Source of the DNA: Maricaulis sp048269565
GTDB taxonomy: Bacteria > Pseudomonadota > Alphaproteobacteria > Caulobacterales > Maricaulaceae
Assembly: GCF_048269565.1 (NCBI RefSeq)
Contig: NZ_JBLXIK010000006.1
Location: forward strand, 101,365-165,364
DNA length: 64,000 nt
Direction: 5' to 3'
Part shown: in pieces, positions 19,175-28,134 of the stretch
Layout: each line of letters begins with the position of its first letter
How positions within the stretch are numbered: position 1 is the first letter of the stretch
Notes under the pieces: model-generated
Told to the model about the DNA's origin: nothing
Database searches by the model: none
The model's input: only the letters and a program-made list of their open reading frames with translations
Translations under genes and position numbers: made by a program

Positions 19175-20995
19175 ATGCGCCGCGTAATCCTTGAACGGTT
19201 CAATCAGGGCGATCTCGCCCGCGCCTATGACTTGTGCCTGGCGGCCGCGGCGCGGCATCCGGACGATGGCTGGTTCAAGCATCGCGCGGTGCTCTGCCTG
19301 GTGCGTTCGGGCGCGCTGGAGCGTGCCGAGCTGGATTTTCGCCGCTTTCGTCTCGCCGAGGCCAGCCATGACGAGGACAGCCTCGCGCTCGGCGCGCGTC
19401 TGCGCAAAAGCATGGCGCTGGAGGCGCGCGGTGACCAGGTGCAGACCCTGGCGCGGGTCGCGGCCGGGCAATATGACCGGATATTTGCCCAGACCGGCGG
19501 CCATTATCCGGGCATCAATGCCGCCACCCTCTACCTGCTCGCCGGTGATCGTGCCCGTTCCGATGCGCTGGCGCGCCAGGTGCTGGGCTCCTGCCGCAAT
19601 GCGGGTCCGGTGGATGCGGAGGAGGCCTATTACCGGCTGGCCTCCCAGGCCGAGGCCCATCTTCTGCTCGGCGATGCCGGAGCCGCCAGGCTGGCATTAC
19701 AGTCGGCGATCGCCTGTGACCCCGGCAATACCATGGCCCATGCGACAACGATCCGGCAATTGCGCATGGTGGTGCGCTTGCTGCAGCTCGAAGCGTACTG
19801 GCTGCGCGATCTCGAGCCGCCCAGGCCGTGCCATTTCGCCGGCCATCTCTTCCATTGCCCCGTTGGATCCGACGGCATTGCGCCGGCGCGCGAGGCCGGG
19901 CTTGCCCTGACACTCGCAGAGACCTTCGAGCGCGAGCGGATCGGGCCCGCCTATGGTGCGATCGCCGCTGGCGCAGACATTCTGGTCGCCGAAGCCGCGA
20001 TCGCGCGCGGCAATGAACTGCACCTGGTCCTGCCGGTGCCCGTCAATGTTTTCATTGATGCCTCGGTGCGGCCGCTCGGTCGCAAATGGGTCCAGCGCTG
20101 CGAGGACTGCCTCTCCCATGCGGCCGCGATCCATGAGGTGACGACGGATCGCAAGCTGTTGTCAGGCGAGCATATCCGCTTCGCCAGCGAGGTGGCGATG
20201 GGGTTGACGCGGATGCGGGCCAGTGCGCTGGCGACATCGCCGGTCCAGCTCCTGGTCGCCGAGGACGCAGCCAGTGCCCGGCGCTTTGGAACGCTGCATG
20301 ATCGCAATGTCTGGAGCGAGGCGGGCCTGAAACAGGTCGTGGTGCCGGTGAGCGGCCTGGAGCGGTATCGGGCCGAGGCTTCTGAAGGGGCAACCAGCGA
20401 CCCGGATTTTGAACAGGTGCTGCGCGCCATTCTGTTTGTGGATGTCTGCGGTTCCTCGACTGTCGCTGACGATCTTGTGCCGGTTTTCGTGAAATCGATC
20501 ATGCGTGTGCTGGCGCAGGTATGCCGCCAGATTGAACCGGCCCCGCTGCACGCCAATAGCTGGGGCGACGGGCTGTTCCTGGCTTTCCACGGTGTTGACG
20601 AGGCCGCCCGCGCGGCGGACCGGTTACGTAGCGCCTTCTCGGCGATCGACCTTGCCGCGCTCGGACTGCCCGATGGCCTGGCGCTCCGGATTGGCGGCCA
20701 TTACGGCCCGGTCCATGAGGGCGAGGATCCGCTGCGCCGGGTGCCGACCCTGTTTGGCGGCCAGGTGGCGATCGCCTCGCGGATCGAGCGCGCGACCGTG
20801 CCGGGCTCGATCTTTGTCAGCGCGCCGTTCGCGGCCGCACTGGCCATGACCAGTGGCGGCGAGTTCCGCTGCGAATATGTGGGTCAGACGGCGATTGATG
20901 CCTCGATGCCGGAGATCGGGATGTACAGCCTGCGCGCCGTTGCTGCCGATTGCCCGGCCGCGCTGGACGACGCGGCGTCAGCCCGGGGTGCCTAG
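19175..20995 (+). CDS. TPR - Rossmann (SLOG-like) - class III nucleotidyl cyclase protein
   Basis: This is a 606-residue soluble protein. Residues 1-200 are helical TPR-like. Residues about 215-360 look like a Rossmann/SLOG-type nucleotide-binding domain: Y-G-A-I-A-A-G-A-D-I-L, then A-R-G-N-E-L-H-L-V-L-P. Residues about 415-590 are a class III cyclase homology domain. The metal aspartates are present: Asp423 (F-V-D-V-C-G-S-S) and Asp465 (N-S-W-G-D-G). The usual substrate Lys is replaced by Asn461 and the transition-state Asn by Ala532, while Arg536 remains (V-A-I-A-S-R). It may therefore be an atypical cyclase with altered nucleotide choice, or weak or inactive. GGAGGG lies just before the ATG. 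Its 3' end overlaps the convergent Crp-type gene by 18 nt. The SLOG-like label is by eye only. Confidence 0.85.
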   Translation: MRRVILERFNQGDLARAYDLCLAAAARHPDDGWFKHRAVLCLVRSGALERAELDFRRFRLAEASHDEDSLALGARLRKSMALEARGDQVQTLARVAAGQYDRIFAQTGGHYPGINAATLYLLAGDRARSDALARQVLGSCRNAGPVDAEEAYYRLASQAEAHLLLGDAGAARLALQSAIACDPGNTMAHATTIRQLRMVVRLLQLEAYWLRDLEPPRPCHFAGHLFHCPVGSDGIAPAREAGLALTLAETFERERIGPAYGAIAAGADILVAEAAIARGNELHLVLPVPVNVFIDASVRPLGRKWVQRCEDCLSHAAAIHEVTTDRKLLSGEHIRFASEVAMGLTRMRASALATSPVQLLVAEDAASARRFGTLHDRNVWSEAGLKQVVVPVSGLERYRAEASEGATSDPDFEQVLRAILFVDVCGSSTVADDLVPVFVKSIMRVLAQVCRQIEPAPLHANSWGDGLFLAFHGVDEAARAADRLRSAFSAIDLAALGLPDGLALRIGGHYGPVHEGEDPLRRVPTLFGGQVAIASRIERATVPGSIFVSAPFAAALAMTSGGEFRCEYVGQTAIDASMPEIGMYSLRAVAADCPAALDDAASARGA

Positions 20996-21661
20996 CCGTG
21001 CCAGATGGTCGGGATCCACGAGTTCAAAGGCGTTCTTGCGCCGCCGCAGCATGCCGCGGCGCTCCAGCCCGCTGATCGTGCGTGATACTGTTTCGCGCGT
21101 CGTATTGACCCTGAGGGCAATCGCCGTCAGCGACGGGATCGGCTGGATGATGCGGGTGCGGCCCGCTTGCGAGCTTTCGGACATGCGCAGGATCTCGGCA
21201 TAGATGCGTCCTGGCGCAGACAGGGCCGAAAGCTCGAACATGCGCTGGGTGGTATGGTGAACCCGGTGGGCCAGGATGCGCGATAGCGCCAGGCCAAGAT
21301 CGCCATATTGCTGCAGCAGCTCCAGGAAGGCGTTGGCGGTATAGCTCGCCAGCTCGCAATCGGTCTCGGCGATGATTTCGGAGGTTCGCGGACGGCCGGT
21401 CAGGGCTGCGAGTTCACCGATGATCGTGCCCGGCTTCAGCGTGTCGAGCCAGATTTCCTGTCCGCCCTCGGAGAGCAGAACGACCCGCGCCGTGCCGTCG
21501 AGAACGAGGAAAACCTGATCCTCCGGATCGTCCTGGGCGATGATGCTGGTGCCAGCCGCGAAGTGCCGGATTTCGGCACGCGATTCCAGCGCCGCGCGGG
21601 TGTCCCCATTTGTCAGAAAAAGAGCATCCAGGGCCCGAGCCCAGGATTTTTCCGCCGCCAT
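20978..21661 (-). CDS. Crp/Fnr-family transcription regulator
   Basis: The 227-residue regulator has an N-terminal cyclic-nucleotide-binding domain and a C-terminal winged HTH. The phosphate-binding cassette G-E-L-A-A-L-T-G-R-P-R-T-S keeps the Glu and the Arg-Thr/Ser that contact cAMP in E. coli CRP. The recognition helix T-T-R-E-T-V-S-R keeps Arg, Glu and Arg at the positions that read TGTGA half-sites. No Fnr-type Cys cluster is visible. I chose the ATG at 21661 (M-A-A-E-K); the frame is open 23 codons further up but that extension looks unlike the family. It converges on and overlaps the cyclase gene by 18 nt, suggesting it may sense that enzyme's product. Confidence 0.9.
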   Translation of the reverse strand: MAAEKSWARALDALFLTNGDTRAALESRAEIRHFAAGTSIIAQDDPEDQVFLVLDGTARVVLLSEGGQEIWLDTLKPGTIIGELAALTGRPRTSEIIAETDCELASYTANAFLELLQQYGDLGLALSRILAHRVHHTTQRMFELSALSAPGRIYAEILRMSESSQAGRTRIIQPIPSLTAIALRVNTTRETVSRTISGLERRGMLRRRKNAFELVDPDHLARLGTPG

Positions 21662-21908
21662 GCGTGTCCCCGTCTCGCAAATAGTTGCTTCGTAGGGATA
21701 TTTACGGATCGAACCGGGGAAGGCCAGCAAAAAAGACGGTCCGTTACGGATCGGCGCCGCCCATGTCGCAGTGTCGCCGCGCCTGCGCGGTCACCCGCTC
21801 CGGTGCCGGCGCGTAGCCCCCGTCCGCGACAAGCCGGTGTCACAGCATCAAGGCTTTCACGGCGCGCCGAAAACCTGCTTTACTGGACCCAGGAAAGACG
21901 GGGATTCA

Positions 21909-24572
21909 ATGATGAGGCATTTGCTCGGGGCGTTTTTTGGCCTGGTTCTGCTGTCGGCGCCGGTGATGGCGCAGTCTTCGCCACTGACAGGGCGCTATGA
22001 TCCGGCGATCCCCACCGCGCAAACCGCCCTCGGTCATGAATTCGGGGCGGAAATCACGCCGCCCGACCGGGCCATTGCCTATCTGCACGCCCTGCAGGCC
22101 GCAGCCCCCGACCGTGTTCGTGTTGTCGAGTATGCGACCAGCTGGGAAGGCCGCACGCTCGCCTATGCCATCATCGCCAATGCAGACACCATGCAGCGCC
22201 TCGACGCCATCCAGGCCGATCTGCAGCGACTGGCCGACCCCCGCGGTCTTGATGCTGATGCCCGCGATCGCCTGATCGCCTCTACCCCGGCGGTTGTCTG
22301 GCTGTCCTATGGCGTCCATGGCGACGAGATTTCCTCGACCGATGCCGGTCTGCGCACGGCCTATCATCTGCTTGCCTCGCGCAATGATGCCGGTGTCGAC
22401 CGGATCCTCGACCAGACCATCATCATTATTGATCCGGTCCAGAATCCCGATGGCCGTGCCCGCTTCCTCAACAGTTTCACCGCCGCGCGCGGTCTGCGCC
22501 CGGACGAGAACCGCTTCACGGCCGAGCATGACCAGCCCTGGCCGGGCGGGCGCGTCAATCACTATCTGTTCGACATGAATCGCGACTGGTTCGCCATGAC
22601 CCAGCCGGAGACCCGGGGCCGGGTCGCGGCGATGCTGGACTGGCGTCCGGTGGTGGTGGTCGATGCGCACGAGATGGGCGGCGACAGCAGCTATTTCTTC
22701 GCGCCCTCCGCCGAGCCCTTCAACCCCAATGTGGTGCAGAGCCAGCGCGACGCCCAGGATCTGATCGGCCGCAATCACGCCCGCTGGTTCGACCGTCTGG
22801 GCTATGACTATTTCACGCGCGAAGTCTTTGACGCCTTCTATCCCGGCTATGGCGACATGTGGCCGACGCTGCAGGGCGCGGTAGCGATGACCTATGAGCA
22901 GGCCTCGGCCCGCGGCCTGGTCTGGCGCCGGCGTGATGCCTCGCTGCTGAGCTATGGCGACGCCGTCGAGCATCACTATGTCGCCAGCCTGTCGACCGCC
23001 GAGGTCGTGGCCGCCAATCGCGAACGCTTCGTGCGCGATTTCGCTGAATTCCGGGCCTCGGCCGCCAATGATACCAGCGGGCCACAGTCGGTTCTGCTTG
23101 ACCTTGGCAGCAATCGCTGGGGCGCCGAGCGTCTGGCGCGCAGCCTGGTCGCGCAGGGGATCGAGGTCGGGCGCGTCGACGGGCCGGTGTCTGCCTGCGG
23201 GGCCCGCTTTGCCGATGGCGCCTTCGAGGTCCGGTTCAACCAGCCTGCCGGACGGCTGGCGCGCACCCTGCTCGAGGACACCACCGAGCTGCCTGCCGAT
23301 TTCATGCGCGAACAGGAAAGCCGACGCGCCCGCGGGCTCGGGGCCGAGCTCTATGATGTGACGGCCTGGTCGCTGCCACTGATGCACAATGTTCACGCCG
23401 TCAGCTGCAGCCGGTCTGCGGGCCTGGCGAGCGAGGCCGTGGCGGCCGATGATGCCATCGCCTCGTCGGGCTCGAATGACGGTGCCGCCTGGGGCTATGC
23501 CATCGCCTGGGAGGATGCCGGCCAGGCCCGTCTCGTTGCCGCGCTTGTTGCCGCCGGCGTGCCGGCGCGGACCAGCGATGTCGCCTTCCGCATCGGCGAT
23601 CGCACCTTCCCGCGGGGCAGCGTGGTCGTGCCGCGCCATGGTGCTCCGGCCAATCTCGACAGCCTGATCTCCCGCCTCGGCAGCGAGATCGGTGCGAGCT
23701 ATGTCGGACTGGACTCCAGCTGGGTTGATGAGGGACCCAATCCGGGGTCGGAGAATTTCATGGACGTGCCGGCGCCGCGCATCGCCATGCTCTGGGATGA
23801 CGGTACCGACGCCAACTCGGCTGGCCCGACGCGCTATGTGCTCGAACAGCGCTATGGCATCCCGGTCAGTGTAATCCGTGCTGCAAGCCTGGGCCGGGCC
23901 GACCTGTCGCTGTTCGATGTCCTGATCCTGCCGGAACAGGGCCGTAGCGGCTATTCCAGCGTTCTTGGCAGCAGCGGGTCGGCGCAATTGACGCGTTTCG
24001 TCCGCGCCGGCGGTGTGCTGGTCGGTCTGGGTGATGCGACACGATGGATGGCCGATCCGGACGTGGCCCTGGTGCCGGCGCGGCGCGAGCGGGCAGCCGA
24101 TACGGCCCGTCCCGCTGCCGTTCAGGACGAGGCCGTGGTCGATGCGGTGGTGCTGGCTTCGGCCGACGAGCTTGATGCGGTCCAGGCCGAGCAGGGGGCG
24201 ATGCCGGCCTATTCGCCCGGCGCCCTGCTGCATGTCGAAGCCAATCCCGATGCCTGGATGTCGGCCGGTTATAGCGGTGGTGCCGCGGTTCTGGTGACCG
24301 GCTCGGACATTTACGCGCCCATCAGCCGCGATGAAGCCGATACCGCGATGCGGTTCGCCGGACCGGATACCCTGGTCGCGGGCGGCTATATGTGGGCCGA
24401 GTCCGCGGCCCAGATCGCCTTCAAGCCCTTCCTGATCTCCAATTCAATGGGAGCCGGTCAGGTGATCGCCTTTACCCAGGCGCCGACGACGCGGGCCTAT
24501 CTGGAAGGTCTCGACCTGCTCTTGCTCAACGCCGTCCTGCTCGGACCGGCGCATAGCCGCGGCATGCGCTGA
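21909..24572 (+). CDS. Secreted M14-family zinc carboxypeptidase, large
   Basis: The 887-residue protein starts at the first of two adjacent ATGs, with a signal peptide ending V-M-A-Q. The M14 catalytic domain has zinc ligands His137 and Glu140 (Y-G-V-H-G-D-E) and His254 (V-D-A-H-E-M-G), with catalytic Glu330 (T-Y-E-Q). The C-terminal ~400 residues form extra domains, including a class-I-GATase-like region (I-L-P-E-Q-G-R-S-G-Y), a layout known for large M14 peptidases of marine and soil proteobacteria. It probably degrades peptides in the periplasm or outside the cell. It is divergent from the Crp-type gene across about 250 nt, so it may be under that regulator; I saw no clear site. Confidence 0.92.
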   Translation: MMRHLLGAFFGLVLLSAPVMAQSSPLTGRYDPAIPTAQTALGHEFGAEITPPDRAIAYLHALQAAAPDRVRVVEYATSWEGRTLAYAIIANADTMQRLDAIQADLQRLADPRGLDADARDRLIASTPAVVWLSYGVHGDEISSTDAGLRTAYHLLASRNDAGVDRILDQTIIIIDPVQNPDGRARFLNSFTAARGLRPDENRFTAEHDQPWPGGRVNHYLFDMNRDWFAMTQPETRGRVAAMLDWRPVVVVDAHEMGGDSSYFFAPSAEPFNPNVVQSQRDAQDLIGRNHARWFDRLGYDYFTREVFDAFYPGYGDMWPTLQGAVAMTYEQASARGLVWRRRDASLLSYGDAVEHHYVASLSTAEVVAANRERFVRDFAEFRASAANDTSGPQSVLLDLGSNRWGAERLARSLVAQGIEVGRVDGPVSACGARFADGAFEVRFNQPAGRLARTLLEDTTELPADFMREQESRRARGLGAELYDVTAWSLPLMHNVHAVSCSRSAGLASEAVAADDAIASSGSNDGAAWGYAIAWEDAGQARLVAALVAAGVPARTSDVAFRIGDRTFPRGSVVVPRHGAPANLDSLISRLGSEIGASYVGLDSSWVDEGPNPGSENFMDVPAPRIAMLWDDGTDANSAGPTRYVLEQRYGIPVSVIRAASLGRADLSLFDVLILPEQGRSGYSSVLGSSGSAQLTRFVRAGGVLVGLGDATRWMADPDVALVPARRERAADTARPAAVQDEAVVDAVVLASADELDAVQAEQGAMPAYSPGALLHVEANPDAWMSAGYSGGAAVLVTGSDIYAPISRDEADTAMRFAGPDTLVAGGYMWAESAAQIAFKPFLISNSMGAGQVIAFTQAPTTRAYLEGLDLLLLNAVLLGPAHSRGMR

Positions 24573-24581
24573 GGACTGCTG

Positions 24582-24604
24582 ATCGAGGGCTATTCGCCCT
24601 CGAT
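24582..24604. terminator. Hairpin between convergent genes
   Basis: A perfect 9-bp stem (ATCGAGGGC / GCCCTCGAT) with a 5-nt loop lies just after the M14 gene stop and includes the stop codon of the convergent ABC-F gene. No clear T-run follows, so intrinsic termination is uncertain. It could end transcription in both directions. Confidence 0.35.
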
Positions 24605-26398
24605 CTCGACCCGTTCGGCTTCCAGTTCGAGCCAGCGATCTTCCTTCTCGGTCCGCGAGGCCAGCGCCGCGGCGAGGTCCTTGCTCGCCTTGGTGAAGCG
24701 GGCCGTGTCCTTGAAGATCTCCGGATCGGCGAGCTCGGCCTCAAGCGCGGCGATGGTCTCGCCAAGGGCATCGATCTCGGCCGGCAGCAGTTTCAGCGCA
24801 TAGCGGTCCTTGTTGGCCATCTTGCGCTTTTGCACCCGCGGCGGCGCGGCGGCGGCCTTCGCGGCCGCCTTGCGATTGGGCGCGACATCGCCGCCGAGCG
24901 GGGTCAGGCCATAGCCGCGCTGGGCGACCATGTCGGAATAACCGCCGGGATATTCGGTCCAGTTGCCATCGCCTTCGGCGATCAGCACGCTGGTACAGAC
25001 CCGGTCGAGAAAGTCCCGGTCGTGCGAGACGATGAAGACGGTGCCCTCATACTCGTCGATCAGGCCCTGCAGCAGATCCAGCGTTTCCAGATCGAGATCA
25101 TTGGTCGGTTCGTCGAGCACCAGCAGGTTTGACGGCAGGGCCAGGGCGCGGGCGAGCATGACACGCGCCTTCTCGCCACCCGAGAGGACTTCGACCGGCG
25201 TATTGATCTGCTCCGGCGGGAACAGGAAGTCCTTCATATAGGCGATAACGTGCTTGGACTGGCCATTGACCTCGACGGTATGACCGCCGCCCTGGGTGAG
25301 GGCTTCCGACAGCGTCCATTCCGGCCGCAACGCCACGCGCTTCTGGTCGAGACTGGCCATTTCCAGCTTGGTGCCGAGCCGCAGCTCGCCGCTATCGGGC
25401 GCCAGATTGCCCGTCAGAAGGTTGAGCAGGGTGGTCTTGCCGGCGCCGTTCGGTCCGATCAGGCCGATGCGGGCGCCGCGCGCGATCTTGATCGAGAAAT
25501 CCTTGACGATATCGCGGCCTTCATAGGCCTTGTTGATCGCGATCGCCTCGGCGACCAGCTTGCCGGAATCCTGGGCGGCGGAGGATTGCAGATTGACCTG
25601 GCCTTGCGGTCCGCGATGCTCGCGGCGTTGCTGGCGCAGACCCTGCAGATCGGACAGCCGCTTCACATTGCGCTTGCGCCGCGCGGTGACGCCATAGCGC
25701 AGCCAGTGTTCCTCGCGCACGATCTTGCGGTCGAGCTTGTGCAATTCGAGCTGTTCGGCCTCGAGCACTTCATCGCGCCAGGCCTCGAAGGCCGAGAAGC
25801 TGCGTTCCATCAGCCGGGTCTGGCCGCGATCCAGCCACAGCGTCTTGCGCGACAGGTTCGACAGGAAACGCCGGTCATGGCTGATCAGCACCAGGGCCGA
25901 GCGGCAGGATTTCAGCTCGGATTCCAGCCATTCGATCGCCGGCAGGTCGAGGTGATTGGTCGGCTCGTCAAGCAGGAGGATATCCGGGCTCGGCGCCAGC
26001 GCCTGGGCGAGCGCGGCGCGGCGGGCTTCACCGCCGGACAGCACCTTGGGGTCCTCCAGCCCGGTCAGGCCGAGATGTTCCAGCAAATATTGCGCGCGAT
26101 AGGGATCATCGCCTTCGGTCAGGCCGGACTGGACGTAATCCATCACCGTCTCGTACTGCGTCAGGTCGGGATCCTGCTCGAGATAGCGGATCGTCGAGCC
26201 GGGATGGACGAAGCGTTCGCCCTCATCGGGCTCGACCGTGCCGGCGGCGACTTTCATCAGCGTCGACTTGCCCGAGCCGTTGCGGCCGACCAGGCACAGG
26301 CGTTCGCCCTCGCCAACGCTGAGATCAGCGCCGTCGAGCAGGGCGGTAACGCCGAAGGTGAGGTGGATATTCTGGAGAGTCAGGAGAGGTGGAGCCAT
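24590..26398 (-). CDS. uup: ABC-F family ATPase, Uup type
   Basis: The 602-residue protein has two ABC nucleotide-binding domains and no membrane segments. Walker A motifs are G-R-N-G-S-G-K-S-T and G-P-N-G-A-G-K-T-T. Signatures are L-S-G-G-E-A-R-R and L-S-G-G-E-K-A-R, and Walker B is followed by E-P-T-N in both halves. A C-terminal basic linker and coiled coil (about the last 90 residues) matches Uup rather than EttA. ABC-F proteins act on ribosomes; Uup is also linked to precise transposon excision and ribosome assembly. I used M-A-P-P-L-L as the start; in-frame alternatives lie at 26410 and a GTG at 26434. Confidence 0.88.
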   Translation of the reverse strand: MAPPLLTLQNIHLTFGVTALLDGADLSVGEGERLCLVGRNGSGKSTLMKVAAGTVEPDEGERFVHPGSTIRYLEQDPDLTQYETVMDYVQSGLTEGDDPYRAQYLLEHLGLTGLEDPKVLSGGEARRAALAQALAPSPDILLLDEPTNHLDLPAIEWLESELKSCRSALVLISHDRRFLSNLSRKTLWLDRGQTRLMERSFSAFEAWRDEVLEAEQLELHKLDRKIVREEHWLRYGVTARRKRNVKRLSDLQGLRQQRREHRGPQGQVNLQSSAAQDSGKLVAEAIAINKAYEGRDIVKDFSIKIARGARIGLIGPNGAGKTTLLNLLTGNLAPDSGELRLGTKLEMASLDQKRVALRPEWTLSEALTQGGGHTVEVNGQSKHVIAYMKDFLFPPEQINTPVEVLSGGEKARVMLARALALPSNLLVLDEPTNDLDLETLDLLQGLIDEYEGTVFIVSHDRDFLDRVCTSVLIAEGDGNWTEYPGGYSDMVAQRGYGLTPLGGDVAPNRKAAAKAAAAPPRVQKRKMANKDRYALKLLPAEIDALGETIAALEAELADPEIFKDTARFTKASKDLAAALASRTEKEDRWLELEAERVEIEGE

Positions 26399-26491
26399 GG
26401 CGCACCGCATACAGGTCCGCGCGATGAAGGTCACGGCCCGCGATCAGGTGTGTGGGACGGGAAATCCAAACCCGTCGAAAATGTAATTATG

Positions 26492-26518
26492 TCGTAAATT
26501 GCGCAATCAATTGTACGA
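26492..26518. promoter_or_regulatory. AT-rich dyad in the uup-marR divergent region
   Basis: TCGTA-AATTG and CAATT-GTACGA flank a centre that holds the palindrome TTGCGCAA (26499-26506). The arms are inverted copies with one extra base. The AT-rich dyad stands out from the GC-rich surroundings and lies about 45 bp before the MarR start. MarR proteins usually bind such dyads in their own promoter, so this is a plausible autoregulatory operator. Confidence 0.45.
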
Positions 26519-26563
26519 TGCTAGGAACTCATTGAAATCGACCATAGGACTGTGTCTGAAATC

Positions 26564-27070
26564 ATGACTGAAATCCCGTTTTTCGGTAGCCGGGCGGCCT
26601 TCGCCCTTCGAGTCCGCCAGGCGTCGACGGCGTTGTATGAACAGATGGATGAATGCCTGCAGGCGCACGGTCTGCTTCTGCCCGCCTATGCGACCAGCCT
26701 CGTCCAGACCCTGTATCATGGCGGCCCGCAATCGGTTTCCGCCCTGGCGGAAAGCCTGGGCCTGTCGCACCAGCTCGCCTCACAACGGCTGCGGTGGCTG
26801 GTCAGGGAAGGTCTGGTGGAAATCGGCGACGACCCGGATGATCGCCGCCGCCGTCTGGTCAGCCTGACGCCGGCCGGCCAGGCCGAAGGTGACAAGCTCC
26901 AGGCCTTCCTGCCGCGCCTCGAGCAGGCCTATTGCGACCTGTTCGACGAGATCGGAATGGATTTGCACCAAGGCATGGTTGATGCCCGCGCTGCCCTGCT
27001 TGCCAGCCCGCTGCTGGCCCGGATGCAGGCGGACACCGACACCCAGACGCTGTCACGCAGCGCCGAATGA
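26564..27070 (+). CDS. MarR-family transcription regulator
   Basis: The 168-residue regulator has a winged-helix DNA-binding core: S-A-L-A-E-S-L-G-L-S-H-Q-L-A-S-Q-R-L and the wing D-P-D-D-R-R-R-R-L-V-S-L-T. The ATG at 26564 is preferred over an in-frame GTG at 26552. It precedes, on the same strand, an ABC ATPase and a permease/peptidase fusion, which it may control. Repression relieved by a small ligand is the common mode in this family; the ligand is unknown. A dyad operator candidate lies at 26492-26518. Confidence 0.88.
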   Translation: MTEIPFFGSRAAFALRVRQASTALYEQMDECLQAHGLLLPAYATSLVQTLYHGGPQSVSALAESLGLSHQLASQRLRWLVREGLVEIGDDPDDRRRRLVSLTPAGQAEGDKLQAFLPRLEQAYCDLFDEIGMDLHQGMVDARAALLASPLLARMQADTDTQTLSRSAE

Positions 27071-27212
27071 CTTCAGAAACGGGGATTGCGCCAGCGCGTG
27101 TCCCCCTGATGACGGCCGAAGGCCGATGGTATGCACGGGTAAACTCCACGGCCAATCCGGTCGTGATTGACAATCAACAGGGACGGGGCCGGCAAGCGGC
27201 CGCGATTTGAAT

Positions 27213-28103
27213 ATGCTGGAAATCAAGGGACTGTCGAAAACCTACGGCAACAAGGTGCGCGCGCTCGACGGGGTCGACCTGTCCATCCCCAACGGTATGT
27301 TCGGCCTGCTCGGGCCCAATGGCGCGGGAAAGTCGACGCTGATGCGCACCATCGCGACGCTGCAGGCACCCGATAGCGGGACCCTGATGTTCGGCGATAT
27401 TGACGTGCTGAAGGATCCGCAGGCCCTGCGCGCCACGCTGGGCTACCTGCCACAGGATTTCGGCGTCTATCCGCGTATGTCGGCCCGCGCCATGCTCGAC
27501 CATCTCGCCGTTCTCAAGGGAATTTCCAACGGCAAGGAACGCAAACAGGTCGTGGAAAGCCTTCTGGAACAGACCAACCTGGCGCAGCACGCCAAGAAGG
27601 CCGTTGCCAGCTTCTCCGGCGGCATGCGCCAGCGCTTCGGCATTGCCCAAGCCCTGCTTGGTGACCCGCAATTGATCATTGTCGACGAACCCACTGCCGG
27701 TCTCGACCCGGAAGAGCGCAATCGCTTCCACAATCTGCTGTCGGAAATCGGCGAGAATGTTGTCGTTATCCTCTCGACCCATATCGTCGAGGACGTCTCT
27801 GATCTCTGCCCGAACATGGCGATCCTCAATGGTGGCAAGATTGTCGCCAAGGGTTCGCCCACCGAGCTGATCGCGAAGATGGATGGCAAGGTCTGGGCGC
27901 GAACCATCGCCAAGGCCGAACTGGCCGGCCTGCGCAGCCAGTACAACATCATCTCCGAGCGTCTGACGGTTGGTCAGGTGCGAATCCATGTCGTCTCCGA
28001 CAGCAATCCGGGTGAGGGCTTCGAGCCCATCCAGGCCGATCTGGAAGACGTGTATTTCGCAACCATCCGCAAGGGCCAGTCCGCCCCCGCGGCGGCCGCC
28101 TGA
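27213..28103 (+). CDS. ABC transporter ATP-binding protein (ABC-2 type)
   Basis: The 296-residue protein has Walker A G-P-N-G-A-G-K-S-T, signature F-S-G-G-M-R-Q-R and Walker B I-I-V-D-E-P-T-A-G-L-D-P-E-E, as in CcmA/NatA-type ATPases. I chose the ATG at 27213; a TTG two codons upstream is possible and neither has a strong RBS. It lies 31 nt before the permease/M1-peptidase gene and surely pairs with it. Confidence 0.93.
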   Translation: MLEIKGLSKTYGNKVRALDGVDLSIPNGMFGLLGPNGAGKSTLMRTIATLQAPDSGTLMFGDIDVLKDPQALRATLGYLPQDFGVYPRMSARAMLDHLAVLKGISNGKERKQVVESLLEQTNLAQHAKKAVASFSGGMRQRFGIAQALLGDPQLIIVDEPTAGLDPEERNRFHNLLSEIGENVVVILSTHIVEDVSDLCPNMAILNGGKIVAKGSPTELIAKMDGKVWARTIAKAELAGLRSQYNIISERLTVGQVRIHVVSDSNPGEGFEPIQADLEDVYFATIRKGQSAPAAAA

Positions 28104-28134
28104 TCCCCGAAACCCTGAAAGGAAGGAGCGCGTC

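Noticed and set aside
16405..20995. Naming the cluster a Thoeris or Pycsar system
   Set aside because: There is no Sir2 or macro-type ThsA effector and no cNMP-binding TIR/TM effector; only the logic is similar, so it is reported as a hypothesis.
21840..21844. A CRP half-site (TCACA) before the M14 gene
   Set aside because: The partner half at the right spacing is absent, so it is a chance half-site.
21906..24233. A 775-codon open frame on the minus strand opposite the M14 peptidase gene
   Set aside because: Antisense frames stay open by chance in GC-rich codon-biased genes; the translation lacks any recognisable motif, while the plus-strand frame has a complete M14 active site.
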